Shown: piece after piece, positions 13,420-24,131 of the stretch
Numbering within the stretch: position 1 is the first letter of the stretch
Layout of the letters: the number at the start of each line of letters is the position of its first letter
Origin: Lethocerus indicus
Lineage: Eukaryota; Arthropoda; Insecta; Hemiptera; Belostomatidae
Assembly: GCA_019843655.1 (NCBI GenBank)
Contig: JACDQD010000008.1
Coordinates: 12,806,442 to 12,870,441, forward strand
Length of the DNA stretch: 64,000 nucleotides
Reading direction: 5' to 3'
Program-made: the position numbers and the translations under genes
The notes under the pieces: model-generated
The model's database searches: none
Told to the model about the DNA's origin: nothing
Seen by the model: only the letters and a program-made list of their open reading frames with translations

Positions 13420-14986
13420 ATCCACACAAAAATTAGTTCACAAAGAGTTGAATTATAGTAATTAATCATTACTAATAATACTCATAAGAAACTCATATTA
13501 TTTTAAGAACAAGCAGAATAAAATTATTCCATTCTTTAATCGGCTTATGTAGATTTATTAAAAAGAAGTTCTTTGTGGCAAAAATTAAATGTTATAACAT
13601 GAAGTATAAATCAATATGTTACCAACATGTGGTACACAATTTCCAGGAGCCGTCTGGCCTGGTCGAAGTAAAATGACATCACCCCTGCAGAGCAGTGCCC
13701 AAGGCAAATTGACAAGAGTTCCATCTCTATACGTCCATTGTAAAGTAATACATGGTGAGTAAGGTGAACACAGGTGTGGATAATTTTCTGGACGCCACAT
13801 GCATTTGTCTTGACATTCTGTTAACAACTGCTTTATTAAATGCAACAATTGAAAAAAAAATAACGTAATTTTCACTGACATCGCAAGTATGATAAAATCA
13901 AAACAAACCTTTGACAAATTTCAGTAGATTATTGATTTTAGTTGGGATCTCTTCCAATCTCAGCCCATCATCCCATACAACTAATGAAACATTAATTACT
14001 GCTAGTAAGATTATAAATATACCCTGCAGAACCAAATTACCGTACCTAAAAATAAAAGAATTTTCTTAAAAACTTACATAATAAGTACTTTTTATTTAAA
14101 ATCTTATATAATTATTTGACAAATTATCTACACAGGGATGATAATCTCTTATCATAAATTTACCTATAATTCTCATATCTCTTAAATATTTCTGAGTATG
14201 GATAAGACTTATTATGAAAACAATTATTGTTATGAATTAACAATTTAATTTAAGAAATGTCATGGAGTAATAAGTTATTACACAGCAGAATTTATGAAGA
14301 AAGATGTGAATATCAGTATAAATCCATTTAAACATATAAGAAAAATAGATATCCATGATAATGATGAACATTCATTCTTGACATGAAATATATCTCTTAA
14401 ATTGGTCCACCTGAAACAATAATACCACATATACTATTTAGTGAACTTTTAATAATATGAAATTAGATTTACAATAAGTTGGAAAAATAAAAAACTCATA
14501 ACAGGCAATATATCAGATATAATGATTCATGTAATGAATTATTTAATCAAATTCATACAAGAATAAAAAAAATCACTGAAACTACTAACACAATTAATAT
14601 TTACTTTCAAATTTTAAAGCTAAGCTATGGGATGAAAACGTAGCATAATGGTTGCTAAATACTAGTGCTCCCTCCAGATGTTTGATATAAGAGGGAGAAA
14701 AAATCATTATTGGACTTACTTAGAGGTTTGTCAGATCTGAAATAGAGTAAACATAATCACAACAAACTGATGCAGACAATGACCAAATATCAATTCCAAG
14801 GAACATTGAGAAGGAGGAATGAGACAGTGGTTGTGTGTTGACACAAAAAAATTCCATTTAAAAGTACCAACCATGATGTTTTTTTTGAAGTTTTCTTCTT
14901 TAATAGTCTCTGAATATCATCGTGTAATATTTCTAAAGCATCGTATGTAGTCAAACCACATAGTGTCCCTTTTTTTATTTTCTTCC
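536..14986 (-). CDS. TMEM94: TMEM94-like P-type-ATPase-related membrane protein (gene model, 27 exons)
   Basis: Multi-exon minus-strand gene. Exons (5' to 3'): 14986-14872, 14410-14282, 14045-13909, 13817-13623 (or 13627), 13355-13252, 12823-12676, 12536-12330, 12048-11884, 11797-11694, 11592-11495, 11322-11079, 8524-8431, 8202-7982, 7696-7494, 7235-7111, 6791-6652, 5695-5597, 4241-4143, 3545-3434, 2936-2728, 2535-2367, 2197-2077, 1900-1776, 1560-1314, 1126-1033, 929-774, 608-536. All joins but one (13.6/13.3 kb) keep the reading frame. About 1,310 codons fits the ~1,350-residue vertebrate TMEM94. Diagnostic stretches are YRDGTLVNLPWALL, GDVILLRPGQ, CCVDKKGILSWPNP, RKKVLDFYQRTSL, EKMGLESGWNCHISL and the C-terminus TKLGMNSPF. 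The human protein is ER-resident and has been reported as a magnesium-uptake P-type ATPase (ERMA); that role here is inferred from family membership. The start codon is not resolved. Confidence 0.95.
2728..5695 (-). CDS. TMEM94: TMEM94 acidic linker and hinge (degenerate TGDGxND region)
   Basis: Exons 5695-5597 and 4241-4143 are both exactly 99 nt and both enter and leave in phase 2, so either can be skipped without a frameshift. They encode an acidic and a Ser/Lys-rich low-complexity linker. Exon 3545-3434 adds another acidic stretch (AGDEDDAVSQQDGWQSLSC). Exon 2936-2728 encodes LPRGIDQIRPHLENVDNVPL, LFTDCTPATTQQMIEIMQEYG and then IGSSANADN. This last segment occupies the place of the TGDGxND hinge of active P-type ATPases, with the first metal-binding Asp replaced by Ser. 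The vertebrate protein has the same kind of replacement. Large introns flank the two 99-nt exons. Confidence 0.9.
2993..3363 (+). repeat. dispersed repeat, copy A (in TMEM94 intron)
   Basis: Near-identical for about 370 bp to 27294-27705, from GCCAGTCAATTTAA to ATATTTGTTGCTTG. Lies in the intron between exons 2936 and 3434. It contains a (GA)n tract at 3130-3152 that is shorter and imperfect in the other copy. Confidence 0.85.
3130..3152 (+). repeat. (GA)n microsatellite
   Basis: Uninterrupted GA dinucleotides inside repeat copy A. Confidence 0.95.
6652..12048 (-). CDS. TMEM94: TMEM94 central cytosolic part: P- and N-domain-like region
   Basis: Nine exons from 12048-11884 to 6791-6652. Exon 11797-11694 carries VDKKGILSWPNP, which sits where canonical P-type ATPases have the phosphorylated DKTGT; here Asp-Lys is kept but the TGT is changed, as in vertebrate TMEM94. 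An acidic exon (11592-11495, Asp/Glu-rich) follows. Exon 11322-11079 contains LKPIGLAILLNTCN. Exons 8524-8431 and 8202-7982 contain IGFTDEVVKSFTLLEQLSTF and FPHMVSVVTSEVSVP, and 7696-7494 contains VLDFYQRTSLTAYCTAFAYRP. Exons 7235-7111 and 6791-6652 encode QIFLGMVTMQYQAQIEMV and ACIRFVHFSKENELRSRVF. These correspond to the nucleotide-binding-like and hinge segments. Introns are mostly 100-300 nt, except one of about 2.5 kb (8525-11078) in which no exon was seen. Confidence 0.9.
7931..7975 (+). repeat. (TA)n microsatellite next to a TMEM94 splice donor
   Basis: About 45 bp of TA. On the coding strand the intron starts GTGTGA at 7981 and runs straight into the repeat. Confidence 0.95.
12330..14986 (-). 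CDS. TMEM94: TMEM94 N-terminal third: first membrane segments and actuator-like domain
   Basis: Seven exons. The first (14986-14872) encodes a charged leader with GLTTYDALEIL, matching the vertebrate N-terminal helix. The next two (14410-14282, 14045-13909) encode two hydrophobic spans (about 20 residues each, rich in I/L/F). Exon 13817-13623 encodes the beta-rich actuator-like core (YRDGTLVNLPWALL then GDVILLRPGQ), the P-type signature region of this family. Exon 13355-13252 is a Pro/Ser/Thr-rich loop. Exons 12823-12676 and 12536-12330 encode LRNVEEVLESALPRR and then two more hydrophobic spans around VMFFLLPASVSIPLLPLCF. Exon 14986-14872 enters in phase 1 and needs a still unidentified upstream exon. 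Confidence 0.9.
13379..13411 (+). repeat. (TA)n microsatellite in TMEM94 intron
   Basis: About 32 bp of TA followed by a short CA tract, just upstream (on the gene) of exon 13355-13252. Confidence 0.95.
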
Positions 14987-17582
14987 CTGTAAATACACAT
15001 TATTAAAATTAATTAATAATAATTAAATAATTAATAATTAAAACATTAACAAATATTGCTATACATATATAAATATAAATATATGCATATGTATCATAGA
15101 ATAGCATCATTACAGCCATGCATAAACAGAAAGGATATATTATTAAGGATTCATTTGATGATTTCCTTAGAGCACAAATTTGGATTACTAGCAGTTTATT
15201 TTAAAATCAACAAACCAATATTAGATTATATTTTTAAAAAGTTTTGTGTATACATATATAAAACACCACATTGTTGCAACAATTTTTAAATCATTCCCAG
15301 AAATAATACCAGTACGATAATAGTTAAAGGTTGTATTTTTATTTATTGCAATTATTACTTCTAACAGCCCTCAGATATTAAAATGTTTACTATAGAAACA
15401 CAATATTTGTAATAAGCCATTGCCCAAATATGTTTAAATAAGCAGCATGCTATCTGTCTATAACAGGATGTATACATGGTAAATTTAATACTAAACATAT
15501 TCTTTTCAGATAAAACAACTCAGGATTGAGCTTTAAATGGAATATTTACAATATGTCTCATTCTTAACTTTTTTCATTAATCAAATCTGCAAAATTAAAA
15601 AGCTCAACAATTTTAGCTTATAATGCAACAATTATAAATGTAGTTGTCTTTTCTAAACAGCACAAGTAAATTATAAAGATTAATACACACATACAAAAGG
15701 TTTTATACGTATAATAGCATATTGAGAAAATGTTAGCACATTTTTGGTAAGAAAAACAAAGACGTATCATCAATCTCTATATGTGATATAACAAATATTC
15801 CTCAATTAGTTACATTTTTTTATGAAGCTATTTCGCAGTAATGTGAACATTCCTAATAATAAATTATCACACAACTTTGAGTGCGAGGAATCACTCCAAC
15901 ATTGTATTCAATTGCTTCAGAATATAATAGCACTGAGAAAAATACCTCCAATTAATTCTTGCTATCTGCAATTATATGACAATATAAATTCAAATATAAA
16001 CAGTATCAATTATTAAAATTATGATTATGTTGTGAATTATAATTATATCAAAGGTTACAATTGAAAAAATACAACCTTCATTTCAGTTTTTAAATTGCAA
16101 AACAAATGAAAAGTTTGAAAACTGCTCAAAATTGTAGGATATGAACTTAGTTATAATACTTGCAGGATGTAAGGTAGGTTATAGGGTTTCTGTAACTAAA
16201 AATTATTATCTGGCACTGTTAAAAGTTATTTGAAATTTAAGAAAACTATTAGCTAATATGTGCAACATACAATTAATGTGTTAACACTATTTGCAATACA
16301 GATTGACATTAAAAGTTCCAAGACTGATGTAAAAGGAAACATGAAAGGTTGCTAATTGTTACTACAAAAATCATTCTATACATTCTCCATTCACCTGTAT
16401 TCACCCTTAAACCAATCAAATGTGGGTGCTTTGTCATGAAGAAAATTTGATTCACAAAAATACTTGCCATTGGCAGACTCAACAAAGGACTAAGTCAAAA
16501 GTTGGACAGTATGAATAATAAACAAGAAACTAATTTATGACATTATTGGTATTTAACATACTAAATCCATTTTTTAGCAGTCCTAGAATTGAATTGCCTT
16601 ACTTTGTATAAACAAATAATCATTATCCAGGAATTATGAAAACACTAAATGTTATTATAAAACAATCACTTTTCATGCTTCAAGTTTTAGATGTGTGTAA
16701 ATATTATCATAAAAAAATGGCCAATAATAAAAACTATGTTATTATTCACATGCAAGAAATTGTGGACAGGAAATTACATTGGAAGAAGTTCTTTAATGAA
16801 TGAAAACCTACCTTCCATGGAGAAGTTCTGCCAAGAACTTGTAAACATTCTAGTTTATAACGGACACAAACCGGTCAATGACAGAAGACATGTAAACAAA
16901 GAAAATTAGGAATCATGAAGTGCAATGGCATATCTACAACATAGCTTGGTTAGGGTTCCCACCATGCATATGTGCATTAAATATGTGATTCAGAATGATT
17001 AGGACCAAATCAAAGACACAACAATGTGTTTCAATAAAATGTTCAGAACTGCTTGGGTAAAACTACATTGGCTATTAATCTGTTCAATATTCAATATTGA
17101 AGTTGGAGCAACAGGAAGTTCAGGTATAAATCAAGAGTAGGTTTATGTTTCAACCAAAATATTTTTCTCATATTTAAATTGAAACTCCAGGTAATCATTC
17201 TCTGAATAATAGTGAATATTATAACAAATTAATATTCAATGTAGTTTTCTGACAGGTAATTCATAAAAACCAGTGTAATTTAAAAATCATACGAATAAAA
17301 TAATCTTGTAAGTCTTATATAATTTTCCCTCTTCTTCAATGAAATTTATATCCTTGAGATATTGTGCTATTACAAGCCTTAAAATGATCCTTAGGCTGTA
17401 AATTATTCAGGTATTAAAAAGCAACACAAATTAATGTACAAAATTGGTTAAAGGACATTAATAATTAAAACTGGTTATAGAAATAATCATTCCACAAAAT
17501 ATATACAAGCTCATTAATTGTCATTCCTGGTATCAGGTTAAACATATGTTAATATAAATTAATCCTCTAAATTCTGAATCAC
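14987..17582. other. AT-rich stretch without recognisable exon
   Basis: Upstream of the first firm TMEM94 exon. AT-rich, CpG-poor sequence with short open frames only (for example 15056-15289 and 16691-16909 on the plus strand) that lack splice context and read as low-complexity K/N/I/Y. Most likely TMEM94 5' intron. Confidence 0.5.
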
Positions 17583-17700
17583 ATTTAATTTTGTTATCTG
17601 GGTTGCATCATCCTCAAAAAGGTCCATCAGTGAGGAAGCAAAAGAAGGGCAACTTTCGTGAGTCCAAACATGCAATAGCTTTCCCTTGACCGAGAGGCAG
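17583..17700 (-). other. weak candidate 5' exon of TMEM94
   Basis: On the minus strand a good acceptor (CATTTTACAG) precedes 17700. An ATG at 17627 opens MDLFEDDATQITKLN before a possible GTGATT donor at 17582. The human protein also begins MDL and continues into the same helix. Against it, this donor leaves phase 0 while the next known exon (14986) needs phase 1, so another small exon or a different first exon is required. A second possible upstream exon (minus strand, about 19199-19167, ending in phase 1) has no visible start codon. Confidence 0.25.
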
Positions 17701-20700
17701 CTGTAAAATGATTACAGCCAGGTATTATAAATGTATGAATGTACCATCATTTCTCGTATCGACCATGGTCAACAAAACCGAATCTGTGACTTCATCGGAA
17801 AAAACTCTCTTCAAGACTAGTGGCTAGAGATCACTGGAATGCGTCAAACAGTCGGAGGAAATGAAATGGAAATGTTAATACTGCCGATGCCACAGCCTAA
17901 AATCATTAACATAAAAACAGGAGACTACAACATGTCATACATGTTAAAATTTCAGATGGGCAAAAACACATTCATGAAAAAATGAGGCTGAGAAATCGGA
18001 TGATTTGATTAGTAGTTTTCACATTATAACAGAATTAATATATTAAAAAATAATTACATGGTTCCAAGTATGATTTAAAATAAATTAAAACGTCTTGCAA
18101 TTGTTATGACTACAATCCTGAAGGTTTTTTTACCATTGGATATTCCAATTCCAAATATTCAGTCAGATTGGTGAACCTGCTCATTAAAATCAAAACAGTG
18201 CTTAATAATATTCTTTTAATACCACTCTAATTATCACCGAAACCCCTAAAAAATTCAGCTATATTAAGTTTTATCTAAAATATAAAGAAAATCATGAGAT
18301 TTGAAGTTCTGAATCTGTAATACCAACCTACACTCACACTTATTTGTAGGTTTATTATTGCTACATAATTGCACTAAATTTAGTCATTATTGCACTGAGT
18401 TAATAGCAAGCATTTAAATGACAATATTATAATACACTGCTGCCAAACAAACTCTGCATTTTCACTTGCTAATTTTAGTTGCACCCCACTTTTCCTCGTA
18501 CATTTAAAGTAAGTACAACTTTCAAATAAATATGGTACACAAAACTCATAATAAAAATAAATTATTTTTACAGTTGACATTAGATAATATCAAAGGAAAG
18601 TTATTAACCAATTAAATGGAGTTTCTTCAAATAAAGGTCAAAGATTTTATCATTAATGATAAAATAATAAGGCATATTAATGCAAGTACAGAATTAGTTA
18701 AGCCAATCACTTGATAAGATCTTTCCAACAAGTCTAATAATTTAAAATGTTCACACAACAAAAGTTATAAATATTACAATTCTGCCTTTGAGTATTTTTT
18801 TTAATTCAAATGTTAGAAAAATTACCTCCTTATGTATCAATAACTAAAAAAGAAATAAATGATACAAACATATTCTATTGAAAATTGTTGTCAATACACA
18901 TGTCTATTAAAGTGATTAATGTATACATAAAATAATATGTTCACCTCGTTGTATGTACAAAGATTCGCAATGCACTAATAATTGTTGACGTCTAATATGC
19001 TAATTCATATCTCAGAAAATGTACTGGTTTTCAACACACGTTTAATCGTATAATAACTGACTCAAACAGTGTAAATTAACCAGAACTTAACTGTCATAAA
19101 TTCACAAGGAGATTAAAAACCGAAATTTGTGTACTAAACGAACTCATATCGAACGACTGTTGTAACCTTCCTGAAGGCGGATCGTATCGATCCAATTCTG
19201 AAAAGAAATATAATGATATACATTAGCCGCTTCAATTCGATTTATCGAGCTTCACAAGAACTTCTCGAAATCATATTTTTCTGGATGAATTGTTTTATCA
19301 ATTGTAATCATTGCTGCCATAAACATTTCGCAGAAAATTTTTAATGGAAATACTCCTGATTTACTTTATGAATTTGTCGACTATTGAGTGGACAAAACTT
19401 AAAACTTCAGTAATTCTGAATGAACCCAACATTCTTCAAATTTAAATTTTTACCAAACATTTTACGTTTAAGCATTTACAAAAGTAAATACCAACGTACT
19501 ATATTCTTTTTAAAAAGAACTGAAAAATTGTATACACTAAGTTTATTTTCAGGTCCTTTAAGGCTCATTGAGATCTATGTAACATTTAAATATAAAACAT
19601 TAAAATGCGTTAAAGTCAATGTTACATTTAATTGATTCGTTAAACCTATTTAATAAACTGAGTTTCTGTTTACTGAACACAGTTGACGAAACACCGAAGT
19701 CGCGGTTGAAGTAATATTTACGTAAACAATTAAATGAATATGATTATAATTGAAAATAATAGAGATGCGGATTATTAAGGCGAAGTAGTTCAGGATCAGT
19801 TCAGAGCTCATAGGACAAAAATAATTAAAAATAGAGGAATATAACACGGCATAGTAATAATGACTGCATTCACAGGCCGTTGAGGAGACCAAACTAACGC
19901 CGTCACCATAAACAAGAAAAATCAGTTATGTAAAGGTTTACATAATTGCAGAAGAGTATGTACGGTTTAATGATTCTTAGAGACACGAGGATTTGGAGAC
20001 ATAAATAGTAAAATGCTTATAATAGAGCTCAACCTATGATATACTAATCTCCCTTATAAGTACGTTAGTACCTTGAACTAATTGTAAAACAAAATTACTG
20101 GAATTATAATAGTAATAGCCTCTGGATGACGCTGAAAACTGGGTTATTTGAAAAGAGTGGTACCGACAATAACAAGCTACCAATTAGGTGTTAAAATAAA
20201 GATTCTGAAATTTTCACGAGACGATTTTCTAGCCATACTAAGTGGATTTCCGTTTACAAGTCACAAATTTATTTTACTGCACACTCGCTGTTTTTCATTT
20301 TAAATTACATACCTAATTTACTCTGGAGATAGCTGATCCCCCTCCAGGATAAGAGTCTATGACGAGCTTTGATTGCTTCATGCCTCAGTCAAAAAAAGAA
20401 AATTAGAAAAAAGAAAATTAGAAAATTAGCGGTTGCTATCAACCGCTCAGCATACTAGCTTATGTGAACGCGACATTATATGTACTATATTAAAAGTGTT
20501 ATAGTTCTAATGGAGGTATACGACTGGTTGTATACTGTCCCAAGTGCCTCAAGTACCGACGCCAAGTATACCGTTTAGTGCAGTGGACCCATATTGTTGA
20601 AATAAAATAGCAAACTGTTGAAAAATGGTCTATTAGTAATCCATCAAGAGTATTAAATGAGCGGTACATCAAAGAATGTCCGTCTGGAGACGGTTCGCAA

Positions 20701-20834
20701 ACATAAATGGGTTCCAAACGCCAAATTTTGTCAAGGGCCCACCACAGGCTTAATCCAGCACTGTGTAAGTAAGGATATTCCTTACTTATTGAGGCAAATA
20801 CGTAGCTTTATTTCGTGTTTTTTTGAATTCGGAC
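17701..20834. other. intergenic or 5' non-coding stretch between divergent genes
   Basis: Contains the presumed 5' part of the TMEM94 transcription unit and the space before the plus-strand hydrolase gene. CpG frequency rises from about 19.1 kb. No coding exon, RNA gene or TATA-type promoter could be supported. Confidence 0.4.
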
Positions 20835-20909
20835 CGCGCTATATAGCGCGTCCGCTTCATAGCGGACGTAAACGTACGCGTTATACGTAAAATATATATT
20901 ACGTATAAC
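20835..20909. repeat. cluster of three perfect inverted repeats
   Basis: Three palindromic units lie within 75 bp. The first is a 16-bp perfect palindrome CGCGCTATATAGCGCG (20835-20850). The second has 8-bp arms CGTCCGCT / AGCGGACG around a 4-nt loop (20849-20868). The third has 11-bp arms GTTATACGTAA / TTACGTATAAC around an 8-nt AT spacer (20880-20909). They lie in CpG-rich sequence about 0.8 kb upstream of the hydrolase first coding exon. They could be protein-binding sites, cruciform-prone DNA or the remains of a small inverted-repeat transposon; no terminal duplication was found. Confidence 0.7.
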
Positions 20910-21720
20910 CAATGTACTCTTTAAAGATTCTATTGTTGCTGCCATTTGATTGGTTATAAAATTCACAGAGGTATGAAACGAATGGCTTTCATTACACAAA
21001 TGGTGTCTTTATATTTTCTAGACGAAAACGAAGCAAGGGGAAAATACTATCCTAAAATACTAGGGAAAAGAGGCACTGTCTGATTTACTGTTCAAAGATA
21101 TCTCAACTTTGACAGGCATGTAAAATGAGTTACAGGTTTAAAATAAACAACGTAGCAATGCTGTACTACAACATATTACTAGTACTTAAGTACTACTAAT
21201 CAATTATAATGTCCGCTAATTTGAATTAATAATATAATAATAATGTATGTCAGTTGAATAATTCGTTCAATTGGAACGTAGAACCTCCAAGTAACTGTTA
21301 TAGGTGATAGTCTTTCCAAGGGCAGATCTGGGTCGGCGTGAAAATTTCTTAGATCAGTTCAGTTTCTGCTATTTTGTAATGCCATACACTGAGTCATCCA
21401 ATTAGGCCTGTGGTCGAGATTCAATTAATCTTTGGATTATTCAGTAAGCTGTTATCTGAATTTGTTACACTTCATTTTGAATGTACTATGACCACTTTAT
21501 CAGTTGGAAATACTTGAAATTTTCTTTTTAATTCATTCCCAATTTCGGTTTCAAAACTCATTCATTCCCCTATCTAACTGTGAGTTAAAATTTAAATTTG
21601 GTTCAAAGTTTTAACTGTGTTATTTCTTTATGGTAAGTTTTTGCAATGTTATTGCAAAAGTTGAAAGGGATCTTAGATTTAGATTATTTTGGAGGTAAAA
21701 TATTTTTTTTTTTATTTCAG

Positions 21721-21858
21721 CTAGAGGGATGTTTCACTTGAGAAATCCTGCCTATAGAATATTATGGAAGAGATGTTTTCATTCGAGCCAAAAAAGTTTT
21801 ATTAATCCAAAAAATGTAGAAGAAGTCAGGATTCCTGTACCTTGGGGACATATAGCCG
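21721..21858 (+). CDS. shared first coding exon of the SERHL-like hydrolase locus
   Basis: A strong acceptor (long T tract then TTTCAG) ends at 21720, so there is an unseen 5' UTR exon upstream. The ATG at 21729 opens 43 codons ending HIAG in phase 1, before a GTAATTT donor at 21859. The N-terminus (MFHLRNPAYRILWKRCFHSS) is rich in Arg/Lys/His with no acidic residue, like a mitochondrial presequence. The second half (VEEVRIPVPWGHIAG) is the conserved first strand of SERHL/kraken-like serine hydrolases. The same donor is in phase with both downstream hydrolase exons; no second first exon was found between them. Confidence 0.8.
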
Positions 21859-22702
21859 GTAATTTGGTGCTGATTTTTGTTAAATAGATTAAGTAAGCAT
21901 ATTTTCTTATGAAATGAAAACAGTGCATTCAGACAGTGAATGTATGGACTGAATGAAGACTAATCAATGTTTTGTAAGTGTCTCAATTAGGTCAGAGTGG
22001 TTATCAATGAGAATTTGTATTGACTGTTCCATCAACAAAATTATGTCATTTTTTATGATGCAAAATTTATTTGAAAAGTAAAATAATTTGAAATAGTATA
22101 TTGTTTATGAAAGAATTAGATTTGCATCCAAATAATATAAGCATATAATTTTTAAGAAATAGTTTATAAATAATATTGGATGTAATACATATAATTTTTG
22201 ATATTGTATTTCTGCAATTGAACAGTTAATATTTGTGTATAGTGCATACCACTGTATAACATATAAACAGTATTAGAAAAAAGCTGTGGGCATTAATTGA
22301 CCAAATGTTTTTCAAATAATGGTTTAATGATCTGCCTTTTATTAGTGTCACTTTATTTTAACATAAGTTTGGTACTATGTTAATTTTTGATGCAATTTTA
22401 CAACCTGAAAAAATTTTAATTTTTAATTGTACAGTGTCTGCATCGTTATTCTATTTAAAATTAATTTTACTGGTTAAATAATAACTAATCTAATATGTCC
22501 CAAATATTGTCTCGAATTATATTGCCTTTAGTTAAATATTACTTTTACTAACACTAAACATTTTCAATGACATTTTTTCAATAATTTTGTGTTAATGGAA
22601 TTTGTTTTATCCCAACTATTCAAATACTCATTTGGCTTAGCAATCTGAAGGCAAAGAAAATTACCCTCTGCAGGTTTAAGTTATAAATGTGGGATTTTCC
22701 AG

Positions 22703-23538
22703 GCAAATGGTGGGGAAGTAAAGATGTCCAGCCAATTTTGGCGCTCCATGGGTGGCAGGACAATGCTGACTCTTGGAAGCCTTTAATGAAGATAGTTGAT
22801 GACAAGTATTCTGTACTCGCTATAGATTTCCCCGGAAGTGGGCTGTCATCCCACTTACCTCCATTGCAACAGTACCACTTTTCTGATACGGGACATTTGT
22901 TACAGAGGATAAAATTGTATTACAATTTTGAACAGTTGACCTTGTTAGGGCACTCGGGGGGATCAGCCACAGCTTTTATTTATTCCACAATTTATTCGGA
23001 AAATGTTAAAGGATATTTTGGTATAGATTACCTCTTACACGCATATGCAGATGAGTCTAAAAGGGCCAGAACTGCAGGCAAACTCATTGATAAAATGATA
23101 GAACTTGCCTTGAGAGACTCTTCTGATGCCAGAAAGTATACATGGGAGGAAGCAAAGAATGTTTGGATCACAGCCACAAGAGGTTCATTGAATGAAAACT
23201 CAGCAGAAATATTAATGCAGAGAGCTGTAGAAAAATTACCTGATGGTAAAGTGATATTTACCAGGGACAACAGACTCAAAACTGAAGTGCTAGAAAAGTT
23301 GAATGTCAGGCAAGCAGAAAACCTAGCTGAAAATATCAAGTGTCCCGTACTTCTTATTAGAGCATCGATGAGTCCTTTGTTTGACAAGGGGATAAAATAT
23401 TGTCCTCACATTCTTGATATTATTAAGAAGAATGCCAAACATTATGAGTTTCACACAATTGAGGGAGGACATCATTTGCACATGGACCAACCTGAATTAA
23501 TCTGGTCAATGCTTGAAAAATTTCTCCACAAATTATAA
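22703..23538 (+). CDS. SERHL/kraken-like serine hydrolase, terminal exon A
   Basis: The acceptor TTTTCCAG ends at 22702, and the exon completes a Gly codon split with the first exon (HIAG-KWWG). Spliced product is about 321 residues, normal for the family. Alpha/beta-hydrolase hallmarks are LHGWQDNADSW (oxyanion loop, residue ~59), DFPGSGLSSHLPP, nucleophile elbow LLGHSGGS (Ser ~128) and catalytic-His motif EGGHHLHMDQPE (~300). The protein ends FLHKL, which resembles a peroxisomal PTS1 tripeptide without being consensus. Upstream in-frame ATG 22687 is intronic and not the start. The substrate is unknown; family members are probable esterases or lipases. Confidence 0.88.
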
Positions 23539-23639
23539 TTTATTTTTGTGTGATCAGTTGCTTCAAATTTACTATAATATGTAAATAACTCATGTGTCTC
23601 ATTGCCTTAAGAGAATAGATGTTATACCCAGTTTTGTTT

Positions 23640-23645
23640 AATAAA
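23640..23645 (+). terminator. poly(A) signal after hydrolase exon A
   Basis: AATAAA about 100 nt after the exon A stop and before exon B, consistent with transcripts ending at exon A. Confidence 0.5.
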
Positions 23646-24131
23646 ACAAAATTAAGAATTTACCTAAAATAAAAAGTGATATTTGTAGATTTGTTTTTAT
23701 TAATAATTCTTTTTCCTTATGAAACTGGTTTATCTCATTTCACTTCACAGTATTTTACTTTTTTTTTCTTTATTCAAATCTTCACTTAGATGTAGGTAGA
23801 TCATTTGAGTTGGCAAGAAACTGAGCTTTGTAACTATTTAGTGTAATATTTATTTTACTCTAATGAGTTTGGTAATTATGTTAGCCAGCCTTTAGTTTTT
23901 TAGATATATGAATGAATTTGTATTTATGCTTTTGGAGTTTATATTTTGCTAATATTATAATTCATAATTCCCACTAGTAATTCCATAAACAAATACAGTT
24001 ATAAGTTGGAATAAATATAAAAGAAATTTATACCTCATTAAATTTGAGATTGGTTAATAAAATGAGGTTGCATTATAATTAACAAAATTAAGTAGGAGAG
24101 ATTAAAACTGAACTAGGATTCTTTTTTCCAG

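Noticed and set aside
22687..22702. ATG at 22687 as hydrolase start
   Set aside because: It lies in the intron immediately before a good acceptor; the exon joins in phase to the first exon at 21858.
23028..23387. 119-codon frame antisense to hydrolase exon A
   Set aside because: Shadow of the real coding exon on the opposite strand.
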